The notes under the pieces are model-generated. The model did no database searches and was not told the origin of the DNA. It saw only the letters and a list, made by a program, of their open reading frames with translations. The translations under genes were made by a program, and so were the position numbers. DNA of 64,000 bases from JAABTH01 sp964492615. GTDB lineage: Bacteria; Bacillota; Dethiobacteria; DTU022. The stretch is from contig CAZBKZ010000007.1 of the NCBI GenBank assembly GCA_964492615.1, positions 21,560 to 85,559 of the forward strand. Reading direction: 5' to 3'. Shown one piece after another: positions 32,732 to 42,500 of this stretch (its first letter is position 1; each line of letters begins with the position of its first letter).

Positions 32732-33973
32732 TTAATTTATCTTGTAGTCGTTATCGCTGTTCCGTTCAAGCTTTAAGTAATGGCCCAGCTTTTCTTTCTT
32801 GGTCGAAAGGTAATTGCAATTATACTGGCATGGTTCCACTTCCAGAGGAACCCTTTCGACAATGTTGATGTCGTATCCTTCAAGGCCCTTTATTTTACGG
32901 GGATTATTGGTCAGTAATCTGATTTTTTTCAGACCAAGGTCAACCATTATCTGGGCACCTACCCCGTAATCACGCAGATCGGCCGGAAAACCAAGCTCCT
33001 CGTTGGCCTGAACTGTATCTCTGCCGGCATCCTGCAACTCATAGGCGCGTATTTTGTTTAACAGGCCAATACCCCGGCCTTCCTGGCGCATGTAAAGCAG
33101 TACGCCGGTTCCCGCTTCAGCGATCTGCTTCATAGCTGTATGCAGCTGGTTACCGCAATCGCAACGCAGTGAAGCGAATACATCACCGGTCAGGCATTCT
33201 GAATGGACACGGACCAGGGTCGGCTGCTCGGGATCGATATCTCCCATGATCATAGCCAAATGTGTCTGGGTATCAATATTGTTCTCATAAGCGATCAGTT
33301 TAAAGTTACCGAAGATGGTCGGCATAACGGCAGTAGCTCCACGCCAGACCAGTTTCTCTTTTTTCATGCGGTAGTTAATCAGGTCGGCAATGCTAATCAG
33401 TTTCAGGTCATGCTCTCTGCAAAACTCGATCAGCTGGGGCAGGCGGGCCATGCTGCCGTCTTCATTAATAATTTCACAGATCACCCCGGCCGGTTCAAAC
33501 CCCGCCATTGAAGCCAGGTCAACCGCTGCCTCGGTATGGCCTGCCCGGCGCAGCACGCCTCCCTCCATTGCTTCAAGGGGGAAAATGTGTCCGGGGCGGC
33601 GCAGGTCAGACGGTTTTGTCTGCGGATCGATCAGGGCCCTGATAGTTTTTGCCCTCTCATGAGCCGAAATGCCGGTGCTGCAGGATCCGACATCAACAGA
33701 AACTGTAAAAGCGGTACAATGCTTGTCAGTGTTCTGTGTTACCATGGGAGGGAGATCAAGCTCCCCGACGCGCTTGGAAGTAAGGGGGGCACAAACCAGT
33801 CCGCGGGCATGACGGATCATGAAATTTATAGATTCAGGGGTTGCCTGCGAGGCGGCCATGACCAGATCACCTTCGTTTTCACGATCTTCGTCATCGACAA
33901 CAACCACCATTTTTCCTTTTTTTAAATCATCCAGAGCTTCTTCAATTGTGTTAAAAGCCATTATCAACTTCAC
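32732..33973 (-). CDS. ribBA: Bifunctional 3,4-dihydroxy-2-butanone-4-phosphate synthase / GTP cyclohydrolase II
   Basis: A 413-residue fusion. The N-terminal RibB half contains DDEDRENEGDLVMAA and HTEAAVDLASMAG; the C-terminal RibA half has the zinc Cys ligands ECLTGDVFASLRCDCG and YMRQEGRGIGLLNKI. It supplies both starting compounds of riboflavin synthesis from ribulose 5-phosphate and GTP. Start ATG is five codons downstream of a possible alternative Met (MKLIMAF), and GGAGTGAAG precedes the first. Confidence 0.97.
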   Translation of the reverse strand: MKLIMAFNTIEEALDDLKKGKMVVVVDDEDRENEGDLVMAASQATPESINFMIRHARGLVCAPLTSKRVGELDLPPMVTQNTDKHCTAFTVSVDVGSCSTGISAHERAKTIRALIDPQTKPSDLRRPGHIFPLEAMEGGVLRRAGHTEAAVDLASMAGFEPAGVICEIINEDGSMARLPQLIEFCREHDLKLISIADLINYRMKKEKLVWRGATAVMPTIFGNFKLIAYENNIDTQTHLAMIMGDIDPEQPTLVRVHSECLTGDVFASLRCDCGNQLHTAMKQIAEAGTGVLLYMRQEGRGIGLLNKIRAYELQDAGRDTVQANEELGFPADLRDYGVGAQIMVDLGLKKIRLLTNNPRKIKGLEGYDINIVERVPLEVEPCQYNCNYLSTKKEKLGHYLKLERNSDNDYKIN

Positions 33974-33985
33974 TCCTTCTACCCT

Positions 33986-34651
33986 TTAAAGGTATCCTTT
34001 TTCCTGTAACAGGGTCATGGTTATATTGTCGCTCTTTTTTCCGGGTGAACCGGAAGAATCAAAGCGGTATTTCAACATATTTTCCACATACTTGCCAATC
34101 AAATCGACTTCGAGGTTAACCCCGGCACCAACTTCTTTGCTGCCGAGGGTTGTTTCGCCTGAGGTATGAGGTATTAAACCAACTGAAAAGTTACCCTGCC
34201 CGGTATCGATAACTGTGAGGCTGACACCGTCGAGGGCGACAGAGCCCTTGGGTACGATATACGGCATTAACCCGGCCGGACAGTTGAAGGTTAGTAAAAT
34301 CGCGCTTCCTTCCGGCTTACGGGCAGTAAGGGTAACCATCGTATCAATATGGCCGCTAACCAGGTGTCCTCCCAGGCGTCCACCAAGGGTCATCGCTCTT
34401 TCAAGATTTACCCGGTCCCCGGCGGCCATGGTGCCGAGAGTTGTTTTTTTTAGGGTCTCGGGCATGGCAAACGCCGTAAAATTGCTGCTGTCGAACCCGA
34501 CAACGGTAAGGCAGGGTCCACTTACAGCAATGCTATCACCCATATTAACGCCGGAGAGCACTTTTTTTGCCTCGATTGTTATATTTACACCTTCGGACGA
34601 GGCGCTCACACGACGGATAACTCCTATTTCTTCAATTAAACCGGTAAACAA
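33986..34651 (-). CDS. ribE: Riboflavin synthase (alpha subunit)
   Basis: A 221-residue duplicated-barrel protein beginning MFTGLIEEIG, the invariant start of the family, with the second-barrel repeat near residue 98 (HLVSGHIDT) and DGVSLTV. It dismutates two lumazines into riboflavin. Second gene of the rib operon; GGAGG (in the preceding hairpin-rich 77-base gap) is its likely RBS region. Confidence 0.96.
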   Translation of the reverse strand: MFTGLIEEIGVIRRVSASSEGVNITIEAKKVLSGVNMGDSIAVSGPCLTVVGFDSSNFTAFAMPETLKKTTLGTMAAGDRVNLERAMTLGGRLGGHLVSGHIDTMVTLTARKPEGSAILLTFNCPAGLMPYIVPKGSVALDGVSLTVIDTGQGNFSVGLIPHTSGETTLGSKEVGAGVNLEVDLIGKYVENMLKYRFDSSGSPGKKSDNITMTLLQEKGYL

Positions 34652-34727
34652 ATTATCGCAACCTTCCCGGAGGAACCGTATTTACGGCTCCGTTTTTTTT
34701 GCAACTGCCCGGCAGTTCAACAGAGAA

Positions 34728-35831
34728 TCACTGTTTTTTCGGGTAACCGATTACCAGCATATCGCGATCAAACTGCTTTAACTCAACGTTCTCGACCGAC
34801 CAGGCCCTGCTGAGCATTTCAATTCCACTGCCGGCAAAAGCGGTGGGGCTTTCCCTGCCGCCAATAATTAAAGGAGCGATGAAAACAAACAGTTTGTCGA
34901 TTAACGATTGCTCAAGAAGGCTGTAATTAAGGGTTCCGCCGCCTTCAACCAGAACATTGACCAGGTTCCTCTCAGCAAGTTTTATCATCAGGGCTTTCAG
35001 GTCTACCCTTTTATCTCTTGAAGGTAGAATCATTATTTCAACACCTTTTGCTTCTAGAGCACGGCACTTCTCTCTTGAGGCATGCTCAGTAACAGCAATA
35101 ACTGTCTTCGCCGGCGAACTGTTCTCCAGCATTTGGGCATCAAGGGGAAACCTGCAGGTGCTGTCGACTATTACCCGCAGGGGATCCATGCCGCTCCCGC
35201 CTTCAAGTCTTGTAGTGAGGCGCGGGTTATCTTTCAACACTGTTTCAATACCGACCATTATGGCATCACAGTGATCGCGGAGTCGGTGAACAAACTGGCG
35301 CGCCTTGTCACCGGTTATCCACTGTGAATTTCCGGTCACCGTACCGATCTTACCATCCAGGCTCATCGCCACCTTAACACTTACATAGGGCATGCCGGTT
35401 ATAATATACTTAATGAAGGCCTCGTTAAGCTGACGGGCTTTATCTTCAAGCACTCCCTCTTTAATCTTTATCCCCGCTTCAATCAGGCGGGCAAAGCCGC
35501 GCCCCGATACCAGGGGATTAGGATCCTGCATTGCAGCCACTACCCTGACAATACCGGCCTTGATGATCGACTCGGTGCATGGGCCGGTTTTTCCATGATG
35601 ATTGCAAGGCTCCAAATTTACATAAAGAGTGGCTCCCCGGGCCTGTTCACCGGCCTTTTTCAGGGCAATAATTTCTGCATGAGGGCTGCCGGCAGCCCTG
35701 TGATAACCGCTGCCAACTACTTCTGAACCCTGGACCACGACGGCGCCAACCATGGGGTTGGGGCTTGTCCTGCCACGACCCTGGCGGGCCAGGTCAAGGG
35801 CCATCCACATGAAACGATCGTCGGCATCCAT
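34728..35831 (-). CDS. ribD: Diaminohydroxyphosphoribosylaminopyrimidine deaminase / reductase
   Basis: A 367-residue bifunctional enzyme. The zinc deaminase domain at 1-145 has HAEIIALKKAG and EPCNHHGKTGPCTESI; the reductase domain follows from about 150 (VSVKVAMSLDGKIGT, DNPRLTTR, VEGGGTLNYSLL). First gene after the FMN riboswitch and its attenuator; GAGGTGAAA lies before the ATG. Confidence 0.97.
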   Translation of the reverse strand: MDADDRFMWMALDLARQGRGRTSPNPMVGAVVVQGSEVVGSGYHRAAGSPHAEIIALKKAGEQARGATLYVNLEPCNHHGKTGPCTESIIKAGIVRVVAAMQDPNPLVSGRGFARLIEAGIKIKEGVLEDKARQLNEAFIKYIITGMPYVSVKVAMSLDGKIGTVTGNSQWITGDKARQFVHRLRDHCDAIMVGIETVLKDNPRLTTRLEGGSGMDPLRVIVDSTCRFPLDAQMLENSSPAKTVIAVTEHASREKCRALEAKGVEIMILPSRDKRVDLKALMIKLAERNLVNVLVEGGGTLNYSLLEQSLIDKLFVFIAPLIIGGRESPTAFAGSGIEMLSRAWSVENVELKQFDRDMLVIGYPKKQ

Positions 35832-35853
35832 TTTTATCTTTCACCTCGTCGTA

Positions 35854-35893
35854 AAATAATAAAACCCCGGGCACATATGCGCTTCAGGGTTTT
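35854..35893 (-). terminator. Attenuator terminator of the FMN riboswitch
   Basis: On the minus strand AAAACCC...GGGGTTTT encloses GCGCATATGTGC-like inner pairing and is followed by a T-rich ATTATTTTA, between the aptamer and the ribD RBS. Its place indicates transcriptional control. Confidence 0.75.
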
Positions 35894-35927
35894 CGGCAGG
35901 ATATTAATATATATTCCGCGCCGCTTC

Positions 35928-36072
35928 TTCTTCCTTCCAGACTATACTGTCGGCTCCGGATTCACACCGGATCAACCTATTTTTAGGCTCGCGGGCTCAG
36001 CTCAGTTTTGAGCATCACCGCCGGTTCGGAATTGGAGACCTTTTAAAAACAGTCTTCTCACCAGACCCTGAA
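35928..36072 (-). promoter_or_regulatory. FMN riboswitch (RFN element)
   Basis: The minus strand carries the RFN signature in order: CAGGGTCTGGTG near the 5' end, ATTCCGAACCGGCGGTGA, AGCCCGCGAGCC, GATCCGGTG, AATCCGGAGCCGACAGT and ATAGTCTGGA. FMN binding would favour the terminator ahead of ribD. Confidence 0.97.
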
Positions 36073-36088
36073 GATAACGGTTAAGAGA

Positions 36089-36116
36089 ATTATAACACAT
36101 TTTCTACATATTTCAA
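36089..36116 (-). promoter_or_regulatory. Promoter of the rib operon
   Basis: On the minus strand TTGAAA (complement of 36111-36116) and TATAAT (complement of 36089-36094) stand 16 bases apart, ending about 17 bases before the riboswitch. Confidence 0.7.
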
Positions 36117-36137
36117 ATATAGTAAGCTTGTGCGGAT

Positions 36138-36788
36138 TTACATTTTTTTAAAGTCGGAGATCAGTTGCATCCCATCGGGTGCGCTGAAAACTGCTGAACC
36201 GGCTACCAGCACTGTCGCACCGGCCCGGATGATCTCCGGGGCGGTTTCGCGGTTAACCCCGCCGTCTACCTCAATTTCCACCGCCAGTCCCCGTGACTGA
36301 ACCTGTTCAGCACAGTAACGGATCTTGGGCAGCATTTCCGGGATGAAAGCCTGCCCACCAGCACCGGGATTAACAGTCATCACCAGGACCAGGTCAAGCA
36401 GGGGCCAGACATATTCCAGGGAAGAAACCGGCGTTGCCGGGTTAAGAGCTACTCCTACTTTTATACCGGCATCTCTAATCATACGCAGGGTCCGGTCGAG
36501 GTGCTTTGTTGCTTCAACCTGAATAGTAAGAAGGTCAACCCCGGCCTTTACAAAAGCATCAACCATGCTTTCCGGATCGCTGACCATCAAATGGGCATCC
36601 ATGAAAAGAGCGGTGTGCGGACGCAAAGATTTGACAACAACCGGCCCGATGGTTATGGACGGCACAAAATGGCCATCCATGACATCAAGGTGTACCCAGT
36701 CGGCACCATTTTCCCCGATGCGGGTCACTTCATCGCGCAGCCTGCTGAAATCTGCAGATAGTAAAGATGGCGCTACTTTAACTGTCAT
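36138..36788 (-). CDS. rpe: Ribulose-phosphate 3-epimerase
   Basis: This 216-residue TIM-barrel enzyme has APSLLSADFSRL, HLDVMDGHFVPSITIGP, TVNPGAGGQAFIPEML and EVDGGVNRETAP. It interconverts ribulose and xylulose 5-phosphate. Its start overlaps the rsgA stop by four bases (ATGA), and it closes the rsmB-to-rpe gene run. Confidence 0.97.
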   Translation of the reverse strand: MTVKVAPSLLSADFSRLRDEVTRIGENGADWVHLDVMDGHFVPSITIGPVVVKSLRPHTALFMDAHLMVSDPESMVDAFVKAGVDLLTIQVEATKHLDRTLRMIRDAGIKVGVALNPATPVSSLEYVWPLLDLVLVMTVNPGAGGQAFIPEMLPKIRYCAEQVQSRGLAVEIEVDGGVNRETAPEIIRAGATVLVAGSAVFSAPDGMQLISDFKKM

Positions 36789-37681
36789 CGGTAATCCTCC
36801 TCACCTTTGCCAATTTCAGCGGCAAAATAACTGTAATGTTCATAACGCATGGGGTTCACAGATTGTCCTACTGCATCTTTAACAGCACAATTTGGTTCTG
36901 TTAAATGCCGGCAGTCACGAAAAGCGCAGCGCCCCTGCAGGGTCTCAAATTCCGGGAAGTAAGCCTTCAGCTCGGCAGGTTTGATGCGTTGAAAGTCCAG
37001 CCGGGTAAAACCGGGGGTATCTACAACGGAACCTCCGCCTTCAAGGGCAAGTAGTTCTGCATGACGGGTAGTATGCCTGCCCCGCATGATTTTTTCACTG
37101 ACTTCGCCTGTCTGCAGCTTCAGACCCGGTTGAACAGCATTTAACAGGGATGATTTGCCTACCCCGGATGGGCCGGCAAATACCGAGCAAGTGCCGCGCA
37201 GAACTGCTTTGAGTTTATCAATACCGGTTTCTAATTTGGCGCTGGCATAAAGCAACGGGTAGGGATACAACCAGGTCAGAGTTTCCATAGCTTTCATTTC
37301 ATCCTGAGTAAGAAGATCAATTTTATTGACACAGATCACTGTCTGCAGGTTTTCTCTTTCGGCCATCACAGAGAGGCGGCTAACCAGCTGCCAGTCACCG
37401 GACGGTTCTTTTTGTGAAGTGATTATTACCAGCTGGTCCACATTGACGACGGGCGGGCGGTCTATAAAGTTCCTGCGTGGAAGCTTTTGCTCAATAATTC
37501 CCTGAGGGTCGGAAAGAGAAGAAGAGTTTTTTTCTGGCCTGAAAGAAACCCTGTCGCCAACCAGCAGCGCAGCTTGACCGCGCTTCAAATTACCCCTGGC
37601 CTTACAGAGGTATTTCAAACCATCTTCAGCAAGGACGGTAAAAAACCCTCCCGCCGCCCTGACCACTCTTCCTTCCAGCAA
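36785..37681 (-). CDS. rsgA: Ribosome small subunit-dependent GTPase A
   Basis: A 298-residue circularly permuted GTPase. It has an N-terminal OB-fold (1-70), CVNKIDLL (G4) before the P-loop GPSGVGKSSLLN, DTPGFTR (G3) and a C-terminal zinc-binding CAFRDCRHLTEPNC. It helps mature the 30S subunit. Eleven bases after the PASTA kinase gene. Confidence 0.97.
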   Translation of the reverse strand: MLEGRVVRAAGGFFTVLAEDGLKYLCKARGNLKRGQAALLVGDRVSFRPEKNSSSLSDPQGIIEQKLPRRNFIDRPPVVNVDQLVIITSQKEPSGDWQLVSRLSVMAERENLQTVICVNKIDLLTQDEMKAMETLTWLYPYPLLYASAKLETGIDKLKAVLRGTCSVFAGPSGVGKSSLLNAVQPGLKLQTGEVSEKIMRGRHTTRHAELLALEGGGSVVDTPGFTRLDFQRIKPAELKAYFPEFETLQGRCAFRDCRHLTEPNCAVKDAVGQSVNPMRYEHYSYFAAEIGKGEEDYR

Positions 37682-37692
37682 ATAAAACCTCC

Positions 37693-39324
37693 CTATTCGC
37701 CGACGACCAGGTCGATAAATTGCCCGGGTAAAACTTCAGTACCGGGCTCCGGCGCCTGTTCGATTACATGGCCTGCCGAACCGACAGAGAAACGATAACG
37801 GACGATCGGCACCAGCTCGTTTTCTTTCAGGTACTTAATTGCTCCATCTTCTGAGTAACCAACCAGGTTAGCCAGTTTAAAAGGCCCACGCCCCTGGCTG
37901 ACATAAACCACAACCTCATCACCCGGCGATATGGGGAAAGACTCGCTCGGCACCTGCCGGTAAACAAGCCCTTCGGGTACGTCATCGTTATACTCTTTAA
38001 CCGGGCTCATGATCAGGCCGAGATCGGCCAGAATTGCCCTCGCCTCCATCTCGGTCCGATCGATTAGGTCGGGAGTAACGATAAACTCAGGGCCCTTACT
38101 GACATAAAGGTCAATTACCCGATCCTGACGGACAACGCGGCCTTCAGGTGGATCAGTCTTGACCACGTTGCCCACCTGTATTTCGTCATCATAAATATAA
38201 TAAACATCTGAGTTGGGTACCAGCCCCGCTTCACGCAGGGCAGCGGTGGCATCGTTCTGGCTAAGGTCCCTCACTTCGGGCACACTTATTTCAGGAACAA
38301 AAAAGTAGTTGCTAATTACTACCCCGCCGCCAACCAGCAAGGCAGCAAGGAGTATAAAGAATAAAATCGGCTTAAGCCATTTTCTTTTAAAGGTAGTGAA
38401 TACATGTTTTTTCGGCACCGCTTCTTTTGCAGCCCGCGGTTTAAGAACCACCTCGTTATCGCTCTCAACACTGGTATGTCTCCGCTTGGGAGCGACTCTC
38501 GGCGTACCCCTGTTTTCGGTATAAAAAAGATCTTCGAGCAGCTCACCGGCTGTGCTATAACGTTCGGCAATGTCTTTCTGAACCAGTTTCAGGATAATCT
38601 GCTCAAGAGCTTCTGGAATTGAGTCGACCAGACGGCGTGGAGGCACAATTTGTTCCTGTATATGCTTCATGGCCAAGGCTACAGGGCTTTCTGCTGCGAA
38701 GGGCACTTTTCCGGTAACCATCTCGTAAAGAACTATCCCCAGCGAATAAAGGTCGGATTGCTTTCCGGCCAGTTCACCCCTAGCCTGCTCCGGTGATATA
38801 TATTGGACAGAGCCAATAATTTGATCACCAACCGTTACCGTAACCCCATCACCGGCTATGGCAATGCCGAAATCAGTTACTTTAACCTTACCTTCCCGCG
38901 AAAAAAGGATATTCTGCGGCTTTATATCGCGATGAACAACACCTGCCTGGTGGGCCTGTTCCAGCGCTTCAGCTATCTGACGGGTAATCTTTATCGCCTC
39001 GGGAGCCGAAAGCTTGCCCTTTTCCCTGATGTACTCTTTCAGGTTCTTGCCATCCACGTATTCCATAACCATAAAGTAGGTGCCTTCTTCTTCTCCCACA
39101 TCATAGATATTAACAATATGCGGATGCGATAAAGCCGCAGCTGATTGAGCTTCACGTTCAAAACGACGAACAAAAGCAGCGTCGCCGGTCATCTGGTCTT
39201 TCAGTATCTTAACTGCAATTGTACGCTTGAGCAGTATATCTCGCCCGCGATAAACGCGGGCCATGCCGCCTTCGGCAATTTTTTCTATCAGTTCATAACG
39301 TCCTGCCAGGGTTTTTCCGACCAT
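37693..39324 (-). CDS. prkC: PASTA-domain Ser/Thr protein kinase (PrkC/StkP family)
   Basis: A 543-residue membrane kinase. The cytoplasmic kinase domain at 10-270 has VVHRDIKPQNIL and VTDFGIAIAG. A basic juxtamembrane segment leads to one membrane helix (ILFFILLAALLVGGGVVISN, near 320-340), followed by three extracellular PASTA domains to the C-terminus. It senses peptidoglycan fragments/lipid II and controls growth and cell-wall functions. It overlaps its phosphatase gene by one base (TAATG). Confidence 0.96.
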   Translation of the reverse strand: MVGKTLAGRYELIEKIAEGGMARVYRGRDILLKRTIAVKILKDQMTGDAAFVRRFEREAQSAAALSHPHIVNIYDVGEEEGTYFMVMEYVDGKNLKEYIREKGKLSAPEAIKITRQIAEALEQAHQAGVVHRDIKPQNILFSREGKVKVTDFGIAIAGDGVTVTVGDQIIGSVQYISPEQARGELAGKQSDLYSLGIVLYEMVTGKVPFAAESPVALAMKHIQEQIVPPRRLVDSIPEALEQIILKLVQKDIAERYSTAGELLEDLFYTENRGTPRVAPKRRHTSVESDNEVVLKPRAAKEAVPKKHVFTTFKRKWLKPILFFILLAALLVGGGVVISNYFFVPEISVPEVRDLSQNDATAALREAGLVPNSDVYYIYDDEIQVGNVVKTDPPEGRVVRQDRVIDLYVSKGPEFIVTPDLIDRTEMEARAILADLGLIMSPVKEYNDDVPEGLVYRQVPSESFPISPGDEVVVYVSQGRGPFKLANLVGYSEDGAIKYLKENELVPIVRYRFSVGSAGHVIEQAPEPGTEVLPGQFIDLVVGE

Positions 39325-40073
39325 TAAGAGAGTGAACCTCCAATACCCGAGGCTATAACCACGGTTATATTATCGTACCCTCCCCTGGCATTGGCCAGTT
39401 CTATCAAACCACTGCCGAATTGATCAGGATCGGGATTATCATTATAAAAAGAAAGTATTTCTTCATCACGCACCATGTTTGTTAAACCATCTGAGCAGAG
39501 TAAAAGGACAGAACCCGTTTCTACTTCCTGTTCAGTTATATCGATCTCCAGCTCACTGCCAACTCCGAGAGCCCTGGTAAGAACGTGGCGCTGGGGGTGA
39601 TTTACCGCCTCTTCCGGGCTAACCTGGCCTGTGTCAACCAGTTTTTCAATCAGGGAATGATCTTTAGTAAGTAAAAATATTTTACTTTCATAAATCTTAT
39701 AAGCCCGGCTGTCTCCCACATGGCCGATCGTCAGGCGATTTCCACAGAGAAGCCCTGCAGTCAGGGTGGTTCCCATACCGCGTTTATCCGGATATTTTTC
39801 TGATTCAGCCAGGATTTTACGGTTAGCGCGGACGAGCAGATCCTCAACCAGGCTGCGGGCTTGACCGACTGGAAGAGATGCAGATTTACCCATTTCCTGC
39901 CATGTTTCTTCTGCGGTTTCTACAGCAATGGCACTGGCCACATTACCGGCGCGGTGCCCACCCATACCATCGGCAACCACCAGCAAGGCTAAATCCCCAT
40001 CGGCTTTAGCGTAACAATTATCCTCGTTACGTGAACGTTCAAGACCCTGGTTCGTCAGTCCGGCTACCTGCAA
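39324..40073 (-). CDS. prpC: PP2C-family protein phosphatase (Stp/PrpC)
   Basis: A 249-residue metal-dependent phosphatase with NEDNCYA, VVADGMGGHRAGNVAS, IGHVGDSRAYKI and LLLCSDGLTNMV. It reverses PrkC phosphorylation and is coupled to the kinase by the TAATG overlap. In many relatives rlmN precedes this gene; here rsmB does. Confidence 0.96.
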   Translation of the reverse strand: MQVAGLTNQGLERSRNEDNCYAKADGDLALLVVADGMGGHRAGNVASAIAVETAEETWQEMGKSASLPVGQARSLVEDLLVRANRKILAESEKYPDKRGMGTTLTAGLLCGNRLTIGHVGDSRAYKIYESKIFLLTKDHSLIEKLVDTGQVSPEEAVNHPQRHVLTRALGVGSELEIDITEQEVETGSVLLLCSDGLTNMVRDEEILSFYNDNPDPDQFGSGLIELANARGGYDNITVVIASGIGGSLS

Positions 40074-40179
40074 ATGTCAAACCTCCATCCATCATATAAA
40101 ATCAGCTTGTTTAAGTATAGCAAAGCACAGGCCGATAGGCAAGATTTGCCAGCAAATAAGATTACGGCCTCGGATATTT

Positions 40180-41541
40180 CTACCGCCTGCGCCAGAGGGC
40201 GATGAAAAACCCGTCAAGACCGTGCAGGTCAGGCCAGATATGGTGTGCCGGACCGGGAGCGGTTTTCTCCCGCAGCCCTTCCGGAAGCCGGTCAACAACC
40301 GGTTCTTCTATGAATTCGCCGTGCCCCTGGTTAAAAAGCGAAACCACATCGCTTGTTTCCTCGGGTTCCGTGCTACAGACAGAATAAAGCAGCCTTCCTC
40401 CCGGGGGCAGTATGGAAGCAGCTGCATAAAGAAGGGCAAGCTGTTCTTTCTGGAAAGCAGGTATCTTGCCAGGAAGGCGTCGCCATTTAATCTCCGGCAG
40501 ACGTCCGATTACACCCAGTCCAGAACAGGGTGCATCTACCAGCACTGCACCGGTGCTGCCCAGGTTTAACGAAGCAGCCAGTCTGCCATCTCCTTTGATC
40601 GCCCTGATTATGTCAATGCCGAGGCGGACAGCCGCTTTTTCAACCAGCCTGAGACGGGCAGAATGTATCTCAACTGCGTATACCAGCCCTTCATTACTCA
40701 TTAATTCAGCAATATGTGTGGTTTTACCGCCGGGAGATGAGCAAAGATCAGTTACTACAGCGCCAGGCTCCACACCAAGCAGGGGGGCAACCAGGGCTGA
40801 GCTCTCACCCTGCACCGTAATAAGGCCCTGTTGGAAAACATTTGATTGAGGCGGAGAATAGCCACTTGATACAATTCTGATCATACCCGGGACAAGAGGG
40901 CTTGGCTCAGGAGAGCATCCTTCTTTTCTTAATAAATCAATTACTTCTTCGGGGGAAGTGCGCAGTATATTCGGCCTGACTGAGAGCGCAGGTTTGAGAT
41001 TAACAGCCCGGGCCCATGTTTCGGCCCGTTCAAAACCAAATCTTTTAACTGTTTTAGCTGCCAGCCAGGGGGGAAGGCTGTAGCGCAGCGATAAAAAAGC
41101 AACCGGGTTTTGTTTAGCTTCCGGCCAGGGCAACAAATCTTTTTCCTTTTCCAGGCGACGCAGCACGGCATTAACCAGGCCTGCCACTCCTTTATGACCG
41201 TACCTGCGGGACAGCCGCACTGCTTCATCGATGGCGGCATAAGCGGGGACCCGATCGAGGTAAAGCAGCTGGTAAGCGCTTAAGCGTAATAAATTGCGAA
41301 TCCAGGGGGTAAGTTTTTCAATTTTTGTTTTGGAAAACAGGTTAAGCACCCAGTCCAGTGTATTGAGCCGCTGGATAGTGCCTGAAGCCAGCTGAACAGC
41401 AAGGGCTTTCTCTTTCACTGGCAGGCTGCCGGTAATTCCGGGCAAAATCAGGTTGAGGAAAGCCTGGTCTTCTTCATGGCGGACCAGGGCTTTCAGCGCT
41501 GCTTCACGAGCCCGGACAATGTGTTGTTTTCCGCTGACCAC
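40180..41541 (-). CDS. rsmB: 16S rRNA (cytosine-967-C5)-methyltransferase
   Basis: A 453-residue protein with an N-terminal NusB-like RNA-binding domain (1-140) and a SAM-dependent methyltransferase domain: LCSSPGGKTTHIAE, DAPCSGLGVIGRLPEIKW (catalytic PCSG) and YSVCSTEPEE (second Cys). Two bases after fmt. The 106 bases to the phosphatase gene hold nothing I recognise. Confidence 0.96.
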   Translation of the reverse strand: MVSGKQHIVRAREAALKALVRHEEDQAFLNLILPGITGSLPVKEKALAVQLASGTIQRLNTLDWVLNLFSKTKIEKLTPWIRNLLRLSAYQLLYLDRVPAYAAIDEAVRLSRRYGHKGVAGLVNAVLRRLEKEKDLLPWPEAKQNPVAFLSLRYSLPPWLAAKTVKRFGFERAETWARAVNLKPALSVRPNILRTSPEEVIDLLRKEGCSPEPSPLVPGMIRIVSSGYSPPQSNVFQQGLITVQGESSALVAPLLGVEPGAVVTDLCSSPGGKTTHIAELMSNEGLVYAVEIHSARLRLVEKAAVRLGIDIIRAIKGDGRLAASLNLGSTGAVLVDAPCSGLGVIGRLPEIKWRRLPGKIPAFQKEQLALLYAAASILPPGGRLLYSVCSTEPEETSDVVSLFNQGHGEFIEEPVVDRLPEGLREKTAPGPAHHIWPDLHGLDGFFIALWRRR

Positions 41542-41543
41542 GA

Positions 41544-42500
41544 TTATTCTTTCCCGCCCAGCAGCTCACCGGGTTCAACCCGGTAACCGCAGCAAAAAGA
41601 ACCGGCGTCCATGGTCTTCTTTCCTGCCGGCTGCAAGTCAATAATAGTAATCGGTCCTTCACCGGTTAAAACTGTCAGCGAGCTGTCTCCGACAGACAGA
41701 ATAGTGCCCGGTTCTTTACCATCAGCTGACGGCGCTATATCGGGAAGGGCTGCTTTCCAGACTTTAATCCTTTTTCCGCGCAATACGGTATAGGCTCCCG
41801 GCCAGGGGTTTAATCCGCGAATACGGTTATAAATATTCAGAGCGCTACAGCTCCAATCGATCTTTTCATCAAGGGCAGTAAGCGGAGGGGCGTAAGTAAC
41901 CAGGTTAGGGTCTTGCGCTGTTTTAGAGGCTGTCCCCGCAGCAAGGGCATTCACCGTTTTAACCAGGAGTGTTGAACCCCGGCCTGCCAGGCGGTCGTGA
42001 AGCATGCCTGTTGTATCGTAAAATGAAATCTCTTCCTTCTCCTGCATTATAATATCTCCGGCATCAAGTTCACGGATCAAATCAATGATTGTAATTCCGC
42101 TGTAAGAAGCTCCATCGATAATTGCCCGGTGGATGGGAGCCGCTCCCCTGTAGGCGGGGAGAAAAGATGCATGTAGATTGATACAGCCAAGCGGCGGCTG
42201 TTCAAGAATGGTTTGAGTCAGCAACCTTCCGTAGGCAACGGTTATGATCAGGTCGGGAAACTTACCGTGCAGCCATTCCAGAAATAGCGGTTCATCCAAT
42301 GACTCAGGCTGCTGCACCTCGACCTGGTTCCGCAGGGCCCATTCCTTGGCTGGAACACACTGCAGCTTGCGGCCGCGGCCCATGATACGGTCCGGCTGTG
42401 TAACCAACCCCACTATTTTGTGCGGGGTCATCTGCAGCAGGTCAAGCGATGGAATGGCAAATTCGGGGGTACCCATGAAAACAATTCTCAGTTTCTTCAA
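41544..42500 (-). CDS. fmt: Methionyl-tRNA formyltransferase
   Basis: A 318-residue enzyme with RIVFMGTPEFA at the N-terminus, INLHASFLPAYRGAAPIHRAI (formyl-THF binding and catalytic Asn/His) and a C-terminal OB-fold. It formylates initiator Met-tRNA. Its start overlaps the def stop by four bases (ATGA), matching the pairing of their activities. Confidence 0.97.
   Translation of the reverse strand: MKKLRIVFMGTPEFAIPSLDLLQMTPHKIVGLVTQPDRIMGRGRKLQCVPAKEWALRNQVEVQQPESLDEPLFLEWLHGKFPDLIITVAYGRLLTQTILEQPPLGCINLHASFLPAYRGAAPIHRAIIDGASYSGITIIDLIRELDAGDIIMQEKEEISFYDTTGMLHDRLAGRGSTLLVKTVNALAAGTASKTAQDPNLVTYAPPLTALDEKIDWSCSALNIYNRIRGLNPWPGAYTVLRGKRIKVWKAALPDIAPSADGKEPGTILSVGDSSLTVLTGEGPITIIDLQPAGKKTMDAGSFCCGYRVEPGELLGGKE

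Noticed and set aside
34215..34781. 188-codon plus-strand frame opposite ribE
   Set aside because: Antisense shadow of riboflavin synthase, no motifs.
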